From JBFXCK01 sp050182275 (lineage in GTDB: Bacteria; Pseudomonadota; Alphaproteobacteria; SHNJ01): DNA of 64,000 nt. Shown here piece after piece: positions 6,816-16,004 of this stretch. The position numbers and the translations under genes are program-made. Numbering within the stretch: the first letter of the stretch is position 1; each line of letters begins with the position of its first letter. Location of the stretch: the NCBI GenBank assembly GCA_050182275.1, contig JBFXCK010000002.1, positions 62,001-126,000 on the forward strand, read 5' to 3'. The notes below the pieces were generated by a model. That model ran no database searches, was not told where the DNA came from, and saw only the letters and a list, made by a program, of their open reading frames with translations.

Positions 6816-9083
6816 TTGTCTAAAGCTCAGTCGAATATTTCATCGAACCCCAAGCCCGAAAAATTAATGGCTTGGCAATTGGCCGGTAAGAAAACCGACG
6901 CCGCTATTTTAATGGAAAAAGCCTTGGCGGCGCATCAACAGCATGATTTTGTCAACGCCAGGCGTTATTACGAGGAAATTTTACAGCAGCAACCCGATTA
7001 TGCCGATGTATGGAATTTATTGGGCACAATCCATTTTCAAGAAAAAGATTTTGATGCGGCCGAAGAATTGGTGAAAAAGGCAATTGGCCTGAATAATGAT
7101 ACCGCCAATTTTCACAATAACCTGGGCGCAATTCTAAAGGCCCAAACCAAATTGGATGAAGCGATCAAAAGCTTCGAGCGGTCGATTTCCTTGCAACCCT
7201 ACAATTGGGAAGGCTTTGCCAATATCGGCAAGATTTTCATGGAAACCGGCGACATGGCGCGCGCCGAACAATATTTTTTAAAGGCCGCCGAAGTTAATTC
7301 TAAACATCTGGGCATTTGGCGCGATTTGGCGGCAACTCAAGAATATCAGCGCAAATTTGAAGAGGCTGAAAAAAGCTATGATGAATGTTTAAAACTGGCG
7401 CCGGAAGATCCGATTCTGTTAAATAACGCCGCCACTGTTTTAGAAGCCAACGGCAAGCTGGAAGAGGCGATCGAGCTGTGCGAAAAAGCCTTTAAAATAA
7501 ATCCGAATATCCCGGAAATCGCCCGGAATTACGGCTTTATTTTACAGACCTTGAAACGCTTTCAAGACGCCGCCAATATCGCTTACCGCAAAGCTTTAGA
7601 AAATAACCCAACTTGGCTGCCGGGTTATGTCGATTATATTCAAAGCCTGTTATTCGCCGATGAGGTGGATAAAGCCTATCTCTATTATAAAACCATGGAA
7701 ACCTTGCCCGATTTTGACAAGGACAAACCGCACCCCATGTCGTACAAGGTTTTGCGCAATTGCTGCGCCTATGACGAATTGGAAGATTTGGAGCCCAAGC
7801 GTTTCGATGCGATGGATGCTTTGCCCGCCGAAGCCTTGACCGGCATGATGCTTTCCGAACTTCCTTTAGCTGAAAGTGACGATGATTATAAGAAATTATT
7901 GCATCAACACCGCCGCTGGGCCGAATATTATGAAAATAAAGCCGCCGCCAATCCGCTGGGGAAAATAGAGAAAAAACGCCCGCGCAAGAACCGTAAAATC
8001 CGCATCGGCATATTATCGTCCGACTTGCGCTTGCACGCGGTTTCGCGCTTTTTGTTTCCGGTATTAAAGAATTTGAACAAGGATGAATTCGAGCTTTATT
8101 GCTATTCGCCTTTGCGCGAATTGCCCCACGATCCGATTCAAAAAGACATCCGCGAAATGTCACAACGCTTCGAATTCATGCAGCATAAAACCGACAAGCA
8201 GGTGGCCGAACTGATTCAAGGCGATGAGCTGGATATTCTGTTCGAACTGAACGGTCATACCATGGATACGCGCTGTTTTGTTTTGGGTTACCGCCTGGCG
8301 CCGACGCAGATTTCCTGGCTGGGCTATCCCTTTAGTTTGCAGTTAAAAAATTTAGATTACATTCTGGCCGACCGGTATTTCGCGCCGGAAGACCCGAATT
8401 CCATCAGTGAAGACACCATTATCATGCCGCGCAATTATGCGCCTTACATGTTTGATGATGAGGAAGTGGAGTTTGACCCAACGCCGGCCTTCGAGCGCAA
8501 CGGTTATGTCACTTTTGGCACTTTTAGCAATATCTATAAATACCGGCCCGGGCAAATTTCCTGCTGGGCGGAATGTTTGAATCAGGTAAAAAATTCCAAA
8601 ATGGTTTTCGTGCGGCCTGAAGCGCACTCATTATTGCTGCAAGAAAATTTAGCCAATGAATTCGGCCGCTATGGTGTTGATAAAGATCGTTTGGTTTTCG
8701 TGCAGAACGTGCCCGGCCAGCATTTCAAATATTATAATATGCTGGATATGTCTTTAGACGTGTTCCCGCTTGTCGGCGGCACCACCACTTGCGATTCTTT
8801 GCGCATGTCGGTGCCGGTGATTACGCGGTATGGCCCGTATTTGCATCAGCGCCTGGGCTATTCCCTGGTCAGCAATGCGGGATTGCCCGAACTTTGCGCC
8901 GGCACGCCGGAACAGTTCGTCAATATCGCCGCCAATTTGGCCGAAACGCCCGATTTAATGCGCTTCTTGCGTAAGAATTTGCAAGAAATTATCCGCACCA
9001 GCCCTCTATCGGATGCTGAACAATTCACCCGCGATTTCGAGGAAGCAATGCGGCAAGTCGTTAAATTACGGGGATCGAATTAG
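6816..9083 (+). CDS. TPR protein with GT41 (SPINDLY/O-GlcNAc transferase-like) glycosyltransferase domain, copy 1
   Basis: A 755-aa protein with about eight tetratricopeptide repeats (residues ~30-300, e.g. ADVWNLLGTIHFQEKDFDAA) and a C-terminal GT41 domain (~385-750). Domain landmarks are IGILSSDLRLHAVSRF (with the His that serves in catalysis in OGT), QISWLGYPFS, TFGTFSNIYKYRP (keeps the catalytic Lys position) and LDVFPLVGGTTTCDSLRMSVPV for nucleotide-sugar binding. The start is TTG at 6816, chosen because AAGGGGAT lies 7 nt upstream. The TPR part should bind the protein acceptor. The Caulobacter flagellin glycosyltransferase FlmG has the same architecture, and flagellins are adjacent, so flagellin is the likely acceptor (inference). 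The next gene is a paralogue 7 bp downstream. Confidence 0.9.
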   Translation: MSKAQSNISSNPKPEKLMAWQLAGKKTDAAILMEKALAAHQQHDFVNARRYYEEILQQQPDYADVWNLLGTIHFQEKDFDAAEELVKKAIGLNNDTANFHNNLGAILKAQTKLDEAIKSFERSISLQPYNWEGFANIGKIFMETGDMARAEQYFLKAAEVNSKHLGIWRDLAATQEYQRKFEEAEKSYDECLKLAPEDPILLNNAATVLEANGKLEEAIELCEKAFKINPNIPEIARNYGFILQTLKRFQDAANIAYRKALENNPTWLPGYVDYIQSLLFADEVDKAYLYYKTMETLPDFDKDKPHPMSYKVLRNCCAYDELEDLEPKRFDAMDALPAEALTGMMLSELPLAESDDDYKKLLHQHRRWAEYYENKAAANPLGKIEKKRPRKNRKIRIGILSSDLRLHAVSRFLFPVLKNLNKDEFELYCYSPLRELPHDPIQKDIREMSQRFEFMQHKTDKQVAELIQGDELDILFELNGHTMDTRCFVLGYRLAPTQISWLGYPFSLQLKNLDYILADRYFAPEDPNSISEDTIIMPRNYAPYMFDDEEVEFDPTPAFERNGYVTFGTFSNIYKYRPGQISCWAECLNQVKNSKMVFVRPEAHSLLLQENLANEFGRYGVDKDRLVFVQNVPGQHFKYYNMLDMSLDVFPLVGGTTTCDSLRMSVPVITRYGPYLHQRLGYSLVSNAGLPELCAGTPEQFVNIAANLAETPDLMRFLRKNLQEIIRTSPLSDAEQFTRDFEEAMRQVVKLRGSN

Positions 9084-9090
9084 GTAAAAA

Positions 9091-11316
9091 ATGGCCCAAT
9101 CTCAAGCAGTTTCTCTTTTTGAACAAGCGGTCGCCATGCACCAGGCGGGGCGCATTGCCGAAGCAACCGCTTTGTATGAGGGGCTTTATCAAAAAGACAA
9201 AAAAAATCCCGATCTTTTAAATTTATTGGGCCTTTGTTATACGCAGCTTGGCAAAACCGATAAGGCGCTGCCTTTGCTGGCCAAGGCGGTGAAGGCCGAT
9301 CCTCAATACCCCGATTACCGCTTGAATTACGCGGCAGCTTTGCGCAATGCCAAAGAGTTTGCCGAAGCCGAGGAAAATTTACGCGCCGCCTTTAAGATCG
9401 ATCCGAAAAATTGGCGGGTTCAATTAAGCCTTGGCAATGCGATTTTGCAGCAAGAGAAAATCATGAATGCCGATAGGGCCGATGAAGCGGAAAGCTATTT
9501 TAATTATGTGCTGGAATGCCAGCCGGGCGTACCGCAGGCGATGCGCGGCTTGGCCAATATTTATTTTAACCGCGGTAAGTTTAAAGAAGCCCGTATTTTA
9601 TATGAACAATATGCCGATCAGCAAAAAGATCAAACCGAACTCGACGCCCTAACCGCGCTGGCCCTTTCCTGGGAGAGGGAAGATGAGATCGCCAAGGCCG
9701 AGCAAATCATGCGGCAGGCGGTCTTGCGCCCCGATGCGACAGCCGATACTTTCTTTATTCACGGCCATTTGCTGTCCAAGCTGGAATTAAAAGATTTGGC
9801 GATTATCGCCTTGAAAAAAGCGTTGAAATTAAACCCGGATCATTTTCAATCCCGCATTCGCTTGACCGGGATTGTTTCAGGCTATGCCACGATTCATCAA
9901 GATTACCATGAAGATTTCCTCGAGCAAATCCGTTACTACGAATCAAAGCCGGAAATGCAAAAGGAAATCGACGTTTATTTGAATTTGCTGATTCATTATA
10001 CCTTCACTTGCGCCTATGACAAAGTGGCGGCCCTTACTCCGCTTTTCGATTATTTGCAGGAGGAAGATCGCGCGCCCACGGCGATGGCGGTTGGCCTAAC
10101 CGGCCTGGTGAATGCCAAGGATGATGAATATAGCCAAAAATTCTTCACTTTTGTGCGCCGGTGCATGGGCAAATTAGAGAAGGGAATCGAGCCTTTTTAC
10201 AGCCCCAATAAACCGCGCACCAAAAATAATAAAATCAGAATCGGCTTGCTTTCGGGCGATTTGCGCACCCATTCGGTGGTGAAATTCGTGATGCCGCTAT
10301 TAAGCGGCTATGACCGTGATATTTTTGAATTTTACGGCTATTCCACCATGCGGAATGACGCCGATCAAACCCAGCAATATATCAAAAGCATCTTGGATGG
10401 TTTTTATAACGTCGATACTTTAAGCGAAAAACAAGTGGCGGAAATGATTTTCGAGCACAATGTCGATATCCTGTTCGATTTAACCGGTTTTACTATGGGC
10501 ACCAAAATAGGGGCCTTGGCCTATAAGCCGGCCCCGGTGCAGATTTCATGGCTGGGCTATCCATTCTCCACCGGCCTTGAACGCTGCGATTATATTTTGG
10601 TCGATCGTTTCATGAAGCCGGAAAATGATTTGTGCATGATTGAAAAGCCCTTGGTATTGCCAAAGGCCGGCTATTATTGGCTGGAACAGCATTCGCCCTT
10701 GCCGATTACCGAAACTTTGCCGGTTGAGAAAAACGGCTATGTCACCTTCGGCACGTTGAATAACGTTTATAAATACACGCCCCATACCCTCGATTTATGG
10801 TGCGAAATTTTGCGCCAAACGCCCAATTCCAAGCTTCGTATCATCCGTCCCGACTTTAAGCGGAAATATTTAAAGGATAATTTGTTGAAAGCCCTTACCA
10901 GCCGGGGCATTGATGAATCGCGCATTGAAATTATGGTCAATCAATATCCAAGCCATTTGGAACATTATAATGATTTCGATTTAAGCCTTGATTCCCTGCC
11001 TTTGACGGGCGGCACTACCACCACCGATTTGCTATGGATGGGCGTGCCTTTAATCACCATGGTGGGCGGTCAGTTGCATCAGCGGATTAGCTATTCGATT
11101 TTAAACCAAATCGGCGCGCCCGAGCTTTGCGCCACAAATGACCAGGAATATATATCGAAAGCGGTGCAATTGGCTGGCGATGTAACGCGGTTGCGCTATT
11201 ATCGTAAAAATCTAAGACAGATGATGCAAGATTCGCCTTTGTGCCGTAACGATATTTTCTTGAAAGATTTCACTGAAACTATGACCGAAGTGGCCAAGCG
11301 CCATAACTTAAAGTAA
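9091..11316 (+). CDS. TPR protein with GT41 glycosyltransferase domain, copy 2
   Basis: A 741-aa paralogue of the preceding gene and in the same operon. TPRs occupy residues ~5-270 (LLNLLGLCYTQLGKTDKALP, YRLNYAAALRNAKEFAEAEE). The GT41 part (~380-735) shows IGLLSGDLRTHSVVKFVMPL, QISWLGYPFSTGLERCDYIL, TFGTLNNVYKYTP and LDSLPLTGGTTTTDLLWMGVP, so the His and Lys positions are retained. Overall sequence differs strongly from copy 1, so the two probably act on different acceptors or add different sugars rather than being a recent duplication. Two transferases fit two flagellin classes in this window, but that pairing is only a hypothesis. Confidence 0.9.
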   Translation: MAQSQAVSLFEQAVAMHQAGRIAEATALYEGLYQKDKKNPDLLNLLGLCYTQLGKTDKALPLLAKAVKADPQYPDYRLNYAAALRNAKEFAEAEENLRAAFKIDPKNWRVQLSLGNAILQQEKIMNADRADEAESYFNYVLECQPGVPQAMRGLANIYFNRGKFKEARILYEQYADQQKDQTELDALTALALSWEREDEIAKAEQIMRQAVLRPDATADTFFIHGHLLSKLELKDLAIIALKKALKLNPDHFQSRIRLTGIVSGYATIHQDYHEDFLEQIRYYESKPEMQKEIDVYLNLLIHYTFTCAYDKVAALTPLFDYLQEEDRAPTAMAVGLTGLVNAKDDEYSQKFFTFVRRCMGKLEKGIEPFYSPNKPRTKNNKIRIGLLSGDLRTHSVVKFVMPLLSGYDRDIFEFYGYSTMRNDADQTQQYIKSILDGFYNVDTLSEKQVAEMIFEHNVDILFDLTGFTMGTKIGALAYKPAPVQISWLGYPFSTGLERCDYILVDRFMKPENDLCMIEKPLVLPKAGYYWLEQHSPLPITETLPVEKNGYVTFGTLNNVYKYTPHTLDLWCEILRQTPNSKLRIIRPDFKRKYLKDNLLKALTSRGIDESRIEIMVNQYPSHLEHYNDFDLSLDSLPLTGGTTTTDLLWMGVPLITMVGGQLHQRISYSILNQIGAPELCATNDQEYISKAVQLAGDVTRLRYYRKNLRQMMQDSPLCRNDIFLKDFTETMTEVAKRHNLK

Positions 11317-11329
11317 AGGAGCATCCCCC

Positions 11330-12097
11330 ATGATCGCAATTGATTTGAAAAAAGGCGTCGTCACAACTGACCAAAATGGCAAAAAGGTTGAACACACCTT
11401 GGCATCGCCTGAAGGTTTTCACCTGGTTTCCAAGGCCTGGATGCGCGCCGCATGGGATGCGAAATATATGTATGGCTTTACTTGGCTCGGCCGCCCGGTG
11501 ATTCAAATGCCGGAAGATATGATCCGTATTCAAGAAGTAATCTTTACTCATAAGCCCGATGTGGTGATTGAAACCGGCATCGCCCATGGCGGCTCGTTGA
11601 TTTTCTATGCCAGCCTGTTCAAAGCGATGGGCAGGGGCCGTGTGATCGGCGTTGATATCGAAATCCGCCCGCATAATCGCAAGGCGATGGAAGATCATCC
11701 GCTGACCAAAGAATTCATTACTATGATCGAGGGTAGCTCAACCGACCCCAAAATCGTCGATCAAGTAAGAAAGCTGATCAAGCCCGGCGAAAAGGTGATG
11801 GTGATTTTAGATTCCAACCACACCAAACAACATGTGCTGGATGAATTGAATTGCTATGCCGATATGGTAACGCCTGGCTGCTACATCGTTGCTTGCGATG
11901 GCATCATGCAAGAAGTAGTGGGCGCGCCCCGCACCCAGCCTGATTGGATCACCAATAACCCCAAAGTCGCCGCCGAAGAATGGCTGAAGAAAAACCCCAA
12001 TTTCAAACAAGAACATCCTGGTTTCTTGTTTAATGAAGGTGTGGCGAACGACTATCTTTCCGCCTGGCCGGGCGCGTGGCTGAAGCGGGTTAAGTAA
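11330..12097 (+). CDS. CmcI-like (cephalosporin hydroxylase family) SAM-dependent methyltransferase-like protein
   Basis: A 255-aa protein of the CmcI family. The motif VVIETGIAHGGSLIFYAS (~residue 78) is the SAM-binding glycine loop, GRVIGVDIEIRPHNRKAME is the next conserved segment, and VILDSNHTKQHVLDEL (~161) is the metal-binding Asp region. Family members beside sugar genes usually methylate or modify sugars rather than cephalosporins, so the historical hydroxylase name should not be taken as function. It is the third gene of the plus-strand operon with the two GT41 proteins (13 bp gap, AAAGGAG before the ATG) and is followed by a terminator. A role in decorating the glycan transferred to flagellin is inferred. 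Confidence 0.88.
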   Translation: MIAIDLKKGVVTTDQNGKKVEHTLASPEGFHLVSKAWMRAAWDAKYMYGFTWLGRPVIQMPEDMIRIQEVIFTHKPDVVIETGIAHGGSLIFYASLFKAMGRGRVIGVDIEIRPHNRKAMEDHPLTKEFITMIEGSSTDPKIVDQVRKLIKPGEKVMVILDSNHTKQHVLDELNCYADMVTPGCYIVACDGIMQEVVGAPRTQPDWITNNPKVAAEEWLKKNPNFKQEHPGFLFNEGVANDYLSAWPGAWLKRVK

Positions 12098-12124
12098 GCA
12101 CCTAAATTTTTATCTAAGGCATTG

Positions 12125-12154
12125 AAATCGCCAAGAAAACCTTGGCGATTTTTT
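12125..12154 (+). terminator. Rho-independent terminator after the GT41-CmcI operon
   Basis: An 11-bp stem (AAATCGCCAAG with CTTGGCGATTT) with a 5-nt loop, followed by a T-run, 28 bp after the CmcI-like stop codon. Confidence 0.88.
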
Positions 12155-12226
12155 GCGTTTACATAAAAGAGATAGCTTGGTAATCTGCCCCTCATAATTA
12201 TTTTTTAAAACAAAAGGGGACAGATC

Positions 12227-13111
12227 ATGTGGACGGCAGAGCATTTCAAACACGCGCAGAGCTTAATCTTAGATGGGCAAGCTACTCCTGCAGACCTAAA
12301 AGCATTGCGGGAGGGAATCCCCCAGGCTCTATCGAGTGCTGAAGAAATTGATATAAATTATTTTGCAAATCTTTTAAGCGAAGCTAAAAACATTCCTGCT
12401 TTGATGGCGGTAGTTCCTGAAGCTATTAGAGCCGGTGTGGACCAGCTGCTAATAAATGCCGCTGCTGAACAAAATAGATATGTGTATATCGAAGCTTTCC
12501 CTAAAATTTTAAAATTGATTAAAGACACACCGGCTTTAATGGCAGTGATAACGCCAGAAGATGTTAAGTCTATTCTAGACTTACAATTTAAACGTGAGTA
12601 CGTGGCTGGCTATGTTAGATCTTTGGTAGAAATTAAAGATGATACCCTTTTAATGGCGGCTGTAACCCCGGATGATATTGAAAAACTTATTCGCCGGATA
12701 TTCGCGAAAGGCTATATAACAGACCTTGGCGAATTGTTATTGGTAATTAAAGGTTATCCGGCTCTTATGGAGGTGGTTCCTAAAGCCGTTGAAGATGGTA
12801 TTGCTGCGCAAGTAGACAGAGGGACTATCGGTTATATCGCTCGAGTTTTAGCGGTAACTAAAGACTATTCTACCGTGGGGGCAGTTATAAAACCGGAGCA
12901 TGTTAAAGCCGTTATCGAAATGACCTTAAGCTCCCGTGCTGCGGGTAGTATGGATGATTACAAATCTGCCTTATTAGCAATTCGAGGAAATCAAGCTTTC
13001 GAAGCTGTGGCCCGTGAAGCATTGATAGCTTTTGAAGCTAGTCAAAAAACTTCTGGTGGTACAAGCCCGCTTACTCCTGTTCGCCAGCACTACGAAATGG
13101 GTTGCCGTTAG
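12227..13111 (+). CDS. Orphan helical-repeat protein (six ~40-aa repeats)
   Basis: This 294-aa protein is not one I recognise. From residue ~44 to ~275 it is built of six imperfect repeats of about 37-42 residues with a core like IKDTPALMAVITPEDVK: (1) NIPALMAVVPEAIRAGV, (2) DTPALMAVITPEDV, (3) DDTLLMAAVTPDDI, (4) GYPALMEVVPKAVE, (5) DYSTVGAVIKPEHV, (6) a degenerate GNQAFEAVAREAL. Each unit looks like two amphipathic helices, so the whole should be an alpha solenoid. There is no signal peptide or membrane segment. The DNA looks more AT-rich, with more rare codons (AGA, ATA), than its neighbours, suggesting separate origin. A GGGGA ribosome binding site precedes the ATG. It is a single gene between a terminator and the convergent rfbC. 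Confidence 0.78.
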   Translation: MWTAEHFKHAQSLILDGQATPADLKALREGIPQALSSAEEIDINYFANLLSEAKNIPALMAVVPEAIRAGVDQLLINAAAEQNRYVYIEAFPKILKLIKDTPALMAVITPEDVKSILDLQFKREYVAGYVRSLVEIKDDTLLMAAVTPDDIEKLIRRIFAKGYITDLGELLLVIKGYPALMEVVPKAVEDGIAAQVDRGTIGYIARVLAVTKDYSTVGAVIKPEHVKAVIEMTLSSRAAGSMDDYKSALLAIRGNQAFEAVAREALIAFEASQKTSGGTSPLTPVRQHYEMGCR

Positions 13112-13114
13112 TCT

Positions 13115-13642
13115 TTATAAAAACGAATAACCCTTATCCCGCTCATTAATTACAGCAGGGGCGCCAAGCGGCCATTGGATGTTGATTTTGGGATCGGCGT
13201 AATTAAGTCCGCGCGCGGCTTCGGGCACATAAGGTGTGCCAATCATGTAATACACTTCCGCATCATCGCTTAAAGTTTGAAAACCATGCGCAAAGCCGGC
13301 GGGGATATAAAAGCTTAAGTGATTCTCGGCGCTTAGTTCAACGCCATGCCATTTTAAATAGGTTGGGGAGGAGGGGCGGATATCAACCGCCACATCAAAA
13401 ATTTTGCCCTTTGTACAACGCACAATTTTGACTTCGCCATGCGGATCGGCCTGGAAATGAAGGCCGCGAAGGGTGTTTTTCTTTTTATTGTAGGAAATCG
13501 AGCATTGATTAAGCTGGGCGTTTAGGCCGTGCTTGGCCAGTTCTTCCCCGCTCCAACTGCGGGCGAAAAAGCCGCGTTCATCCTCTTTACGTTCGATTTC
13601 TAATGTAAAAAGGCCATTGAGCGGGGTGGGTTTGATCAGCAT
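13115..13642 (-). CDS. rfbC: dTDP-4-dehydrorhamnose 3,5-epimerase family protein (RmlC/RfbC-like cupin)
   Basis: A 175-aa cupin. Family marks are DERGFFARSW near residue 21, NTLRGLHFQADPHGEVKIV (the active-site His is in RGLHFQ), YIPAGFAHGFQTLSD (~112-126) and the catalytic Tyr region VYYMIGTPYVPEAARG. Length is normal for the family. Because it follows CDP-glucose genes and a C-methyltransferase and not rmlA/rmlB, the substrate is more likely a CDP-4-keto-6-deoxyhexose than dTDP-4-keto-rhamnose precursor (inference). It is the last gene of the minus-strand run, starting 2 bp after the methyltransferase stop codon. It is convergent with the orphan repeat gene, 3 bp apart. Confidence 0.92.
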   Translation of the reverse strand: MLIKPTPLNGLFTLEIERKEDERGFFARSWSGEELAKHGLNAQLNQCSISYNKKKNTLRGLHFQADPHGEVKIVRCTKGKIFDVAVDIRPSSPTYLKWHGVELSAENHLSFYIPAGFAHGFQTLSDDAEVYYMIGTPYVPEAARGLNYADPKINIQWPLGAPAVINERDKGYSFL

Positions 13643-13644
13643 TC

Positions 13645-14919
13645 TTAATCTAAAACTTTAACTTCGGGGATAGGCACAACGAATTTAGCGCCCCAATCGC
13701 GGATATGGGCCATTTGGCGCATAACTTCGTCTTTGATATTCCAGGGCAGGATTAAAACATAATCCGGCTTGGTTTCGGCAATGCGTTCGCGCGAGTAGAT
13801 CGGAATATGCGTGCCGGGCAAGAACTGGCCTTGTTTATGCGGATTTAAATCAACCGTGTAGTCGATAAAATCTTGGCGAATGCCGCAATAATTTAAAAGC
13901 GTATTGCCCTTGGCGGCAGCGCCGTAACCTACGATGGTTTTTCCTTCTTCCTTGGCTTTGATAAGGAATTGAAGAAGGGCGCGCTTGGTGCGCTCGACCT
14001 TGGCGCGGTAGGCGTGATAGGTTTCAAGCCGATCAAGGCCCGCGGCCTTTTCTTTGCTCAGTAAAGCCGCGATACGAGGGCCAATGGGTTGCGCGCCTTT
14101 ATGACAGCCATAAATGCGGAGGCTGCCGCCATGAGTGGGGAGTTCCTCGACATCGAATAAATCAAGCCCGTGGCGCGCGAAAACTTTTTGCACGGCCAGT
14201 AACGAGAAATAGCAAAAATGTTCGTGGTAAATCGTATCGAATTGATTTTCCTCGATCAATTTCAGCAAATGCGGAAATTCAATCGTAATAACGCCGGTAT
14301 TTTTTAAGGCGATCGCGAGTCCCGCCACAAAATCATTCAAATCGGGCACATGGGCCAGCACGTTGTTGCCGATCAGCAAATCAGCCTTGTTTTTTAATTC
14401 GCGGGCGGTTTTAACACCGAAAAATTTAATTTGAGTTGGAATACCCTTGGCCATCGCCGCTTGCGCCACGCTATTGGCGGGTTCGATGCCCAATACCGGA
14501 ATTTTCTTTTGCTGGAAATATTGCAGCAAATAGCCGTCATTGCTGGCAACTTCAATCACGAGGGAGGAAGGGTTTAATTTAAAGCGTTCGGTGGTTGCAG
14601 TGGCATAACGCTCACAATGCGCCAGCCAGGAATCGGAATAAGAAGAAAAATACGCATAATCATGCGCAAAAATTTCATCGGCGGCCTGGAATTGCTCTAA
14701 TTGTACCAGCCAGCAATGATGGCAGACATAGGCATGGAGCGGAAAATAAGGCTCCATCTCGGTTAATTGATGGGGCTTTAAATAGCGGTTGGAAGGCGGG
14801 CTCATGCCCAAATCGATCATGCTGTGCTGCAAATTTTCACCACAGGAACGGCATAGGCGCCGCGCGAAAGCGGGCCTGGGCGTTTGGGGTTTAAACGTGT
14901 TTTTCAATAAATTAAGCAT
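13645..14919 (-). CDS. Sugar C-methyltransferase with N-terminal zinc-binding domain (NDP-hexose C-methyltransferase family)
   Basis: About 424 aa. The N-terminal zinc-binding part has CRSCGENLQH and YVCHHCWLVQL (two CxxC pairs). The SAM-binding class I fold follows at SLVIEVASNDGYLLQYF, then the C-terminal domain with VGYGAAAKGNTLLNYCG. This three-part layout is that of NDP-4-keto-deoxysugar C-3 methyltransferases (TylC3-like). The start is placed at 14919 (MLNLLKNTF): the longer frame begins inside rfbG with non-homologous Pro/Arg-rich sequence, while this ATG overlaps the rfbG stop by 8 bp, typical of coupling. With rfbF and rfbG it predicts a branched, 3-C-methylated 6-deoxyhexose linked to CDP (inference). 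Confidence 0.87.
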   Translation of the reverse strand: MLNLLKNTFKPQTPRPAFARRLCRSCGENLQHSMIDLGMSPPSNRYLKPHQLTEMEPYFPLHAYVCHHCWLVQLEQFQAADEIFAHDYAYFSSYSDSWLAHCERYATATTERFKLNPSSLVIEVASNDGYLLQYFQQKKIPVLGIEPANSVAQAAMAKGIPTQIKFFGVKTARELKNKADLLIGNNVLAHVPDLNDFVAGLAIALKNTGVITIEFPHLLKLIEENQFDTIYHEHFCYFSLLAVQKVFARHGLDLFDVEELPTHGGSLRIYGCHKGAQPIGPRIAALLSKEKAAGLDRLETYHAYRAKVERTKRALLQFLIKAKEEGKTIVGYGAAAKGNTLLNYCGIRQDFIDYTVDLNPHKQGQFLPGTHIPIYSRERIAETKPDYVLILPWNIKDEVMRQMAHIRDWGAKFVVPIPEVKVLD

Positions 14920-15997
14920 GGGCGGTTTTCGGGGAGGTGGCGGGCATGGATTTCTCCATAAATTGATACAATTCTTGTTCTGAGAGGGCAAGCATATCCT
15001 TCCGGCTATAAAAAGCTTTATACCAGGCAACCGTTTGCGCAATCGCCGCCATGGTGGAAAGGACAGGGCGCCAGCCCAGTTTTTCCCCGGCCAGGGCATT
15101 GTCTAAATGCAATAGCTTGGCCTCGTAAATGCCATCGCCGGTAATTTGCCTCCAGGCAGCCCCTTGGCCCCATTCCTTGACCAGCGCATCGCCGATTTGT
15201 TCGACCGTCATCGCCTCTTCCGGCGGCGGGCCGATGTTAAAGCCGCAGCCGAATTCTTGAGGTTCATGATATAAATTCTCCGCCAATTGCAATAACGCCA
15301 GCACCGGTTCCAGCACATGCTGCCAGGGGCGTATCGAGGCGGGGTTGCGCACTTCTAATGGTTGGTTGGCGGCAAAGGCGCGCATGGCATCGGGGATAAG
15401 GCGGTCGGCCGACCAATCGCCGCCGCCAATCACATTGCCGGCGCGCAATGTCGCTAGGGGAATTTGATAGCTGGCGCGGTAAGCGGCGGCCACATGCTCG
15501 GCGCAGGCTTTGCTGGTGCCGTAAGGCTCCCGCCCGCCAAGCGAATCACTTTCCTTAAAGCCGCGCCCTTGTTCTTTGTTGTCGTAAACTTTGTCGGTGG
15601 TGAAGACGACTAAAGATTTAGTTCCTGTTTGCCGCGCGGCTTCACATATATGCGCTGTGCCCATTACATTGGTGGCGTAGGTTTCAATCGGAGTTTCATA
15701 GGCCTGACGCACGAGGGGCTGTGCCGCTAAATGCAAAACGATTTCAGGGTTTGTTTTTTGAAAAACTTTATTGACGATGTTTTGATCGCGAATGTCGCCA
15801 ATTTGATGGGTGAGGGATTTTTCTAATTTCAGCAAGGAAAATAAATTGGGCGTGGTCGAAGGAGCCAAGGCCAAACCATATACTTTGGCGCCCCATTCCT
15901 GCAGCCACAAAGCCAGCCAGCCGCCGATAAAGCCGGTATGGCCGGTCAGCAAAACTTTTTTATTGCGCCAAAAAGCGGGAGAGGGAAGAGAGCCCAC
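14912..15997 (-). CDS. rfbG: CDP-glucose 4,6-dehydratase
   Basis: A 361-aa extended SDR that converts CDP-glucose to CDP-4-keto-6-deoxyglucose. It has VLLTGHTGFIGGWLALWL (Rossmann GxxGxxG, residues ~15-32), VFTTDKVYDN (~130, the Thr/Asp before the active site), YGTSKACAEH (YxxxK, ~155) and the family-typical RPWQHVLEPV (~224). TGHTGF(I/K)G and the RPWQHV motif separate RfbG from RmlB. It is second in the rfbF-rfbG-methyltransferase-rfbC operon, 7 bp after rfbF and overlapping the methyltransferase start by 8 bp. Confidence 0.95.
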   Translation of the reverse strand: MGSLPSPAFWRNKKVLLTGHTGFIGGWLALWLQEWGAKVYGLALAPSTTPNLFSLLKLEKSLTHQIGDIRDQNIVNKVFQKTNPEIVLHLAAQPLVRQAYETPIETYATNVMGTAHICEAARQTGTKSLVVFTTDKVYDNKEQGRGFKESDSLGGREPYGTSKACAEHVAAAYRASYQIPLATLRAGNVIGGGDWSADRLIPDAMRAFAANQPLEVRNPASIRPWQHVLEPVLALLQLAENLYHEPQEFGCGFNIGPPPEEAMTVEQIGDALVKEWGQGAAWRQITGDGIYEAKLLHLDNALAGEKLGWRPVLSTMAAIAQTVAWYKAFYSRKDMLALSEQELYQFMEKSMPATSPKTAHA

Positions 15998-16004
15998 CTT
16001 GCGC

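Noticed and set aside
7537..8163. 208-aa minus-strand frame inside the first GT41 gene
   Set aside because: An Arg/Cys-rich antisense shadow over a well-conserved plus-strand domain.
13645..15099. 484-aa version of the sugar methyltransferase
   Set aside because: The first 60 residues lie inside rfbG and look like Pro/Arg-rich out-of-frame translation; the start at 14919 matches the 8-bp overlap with rfbG.
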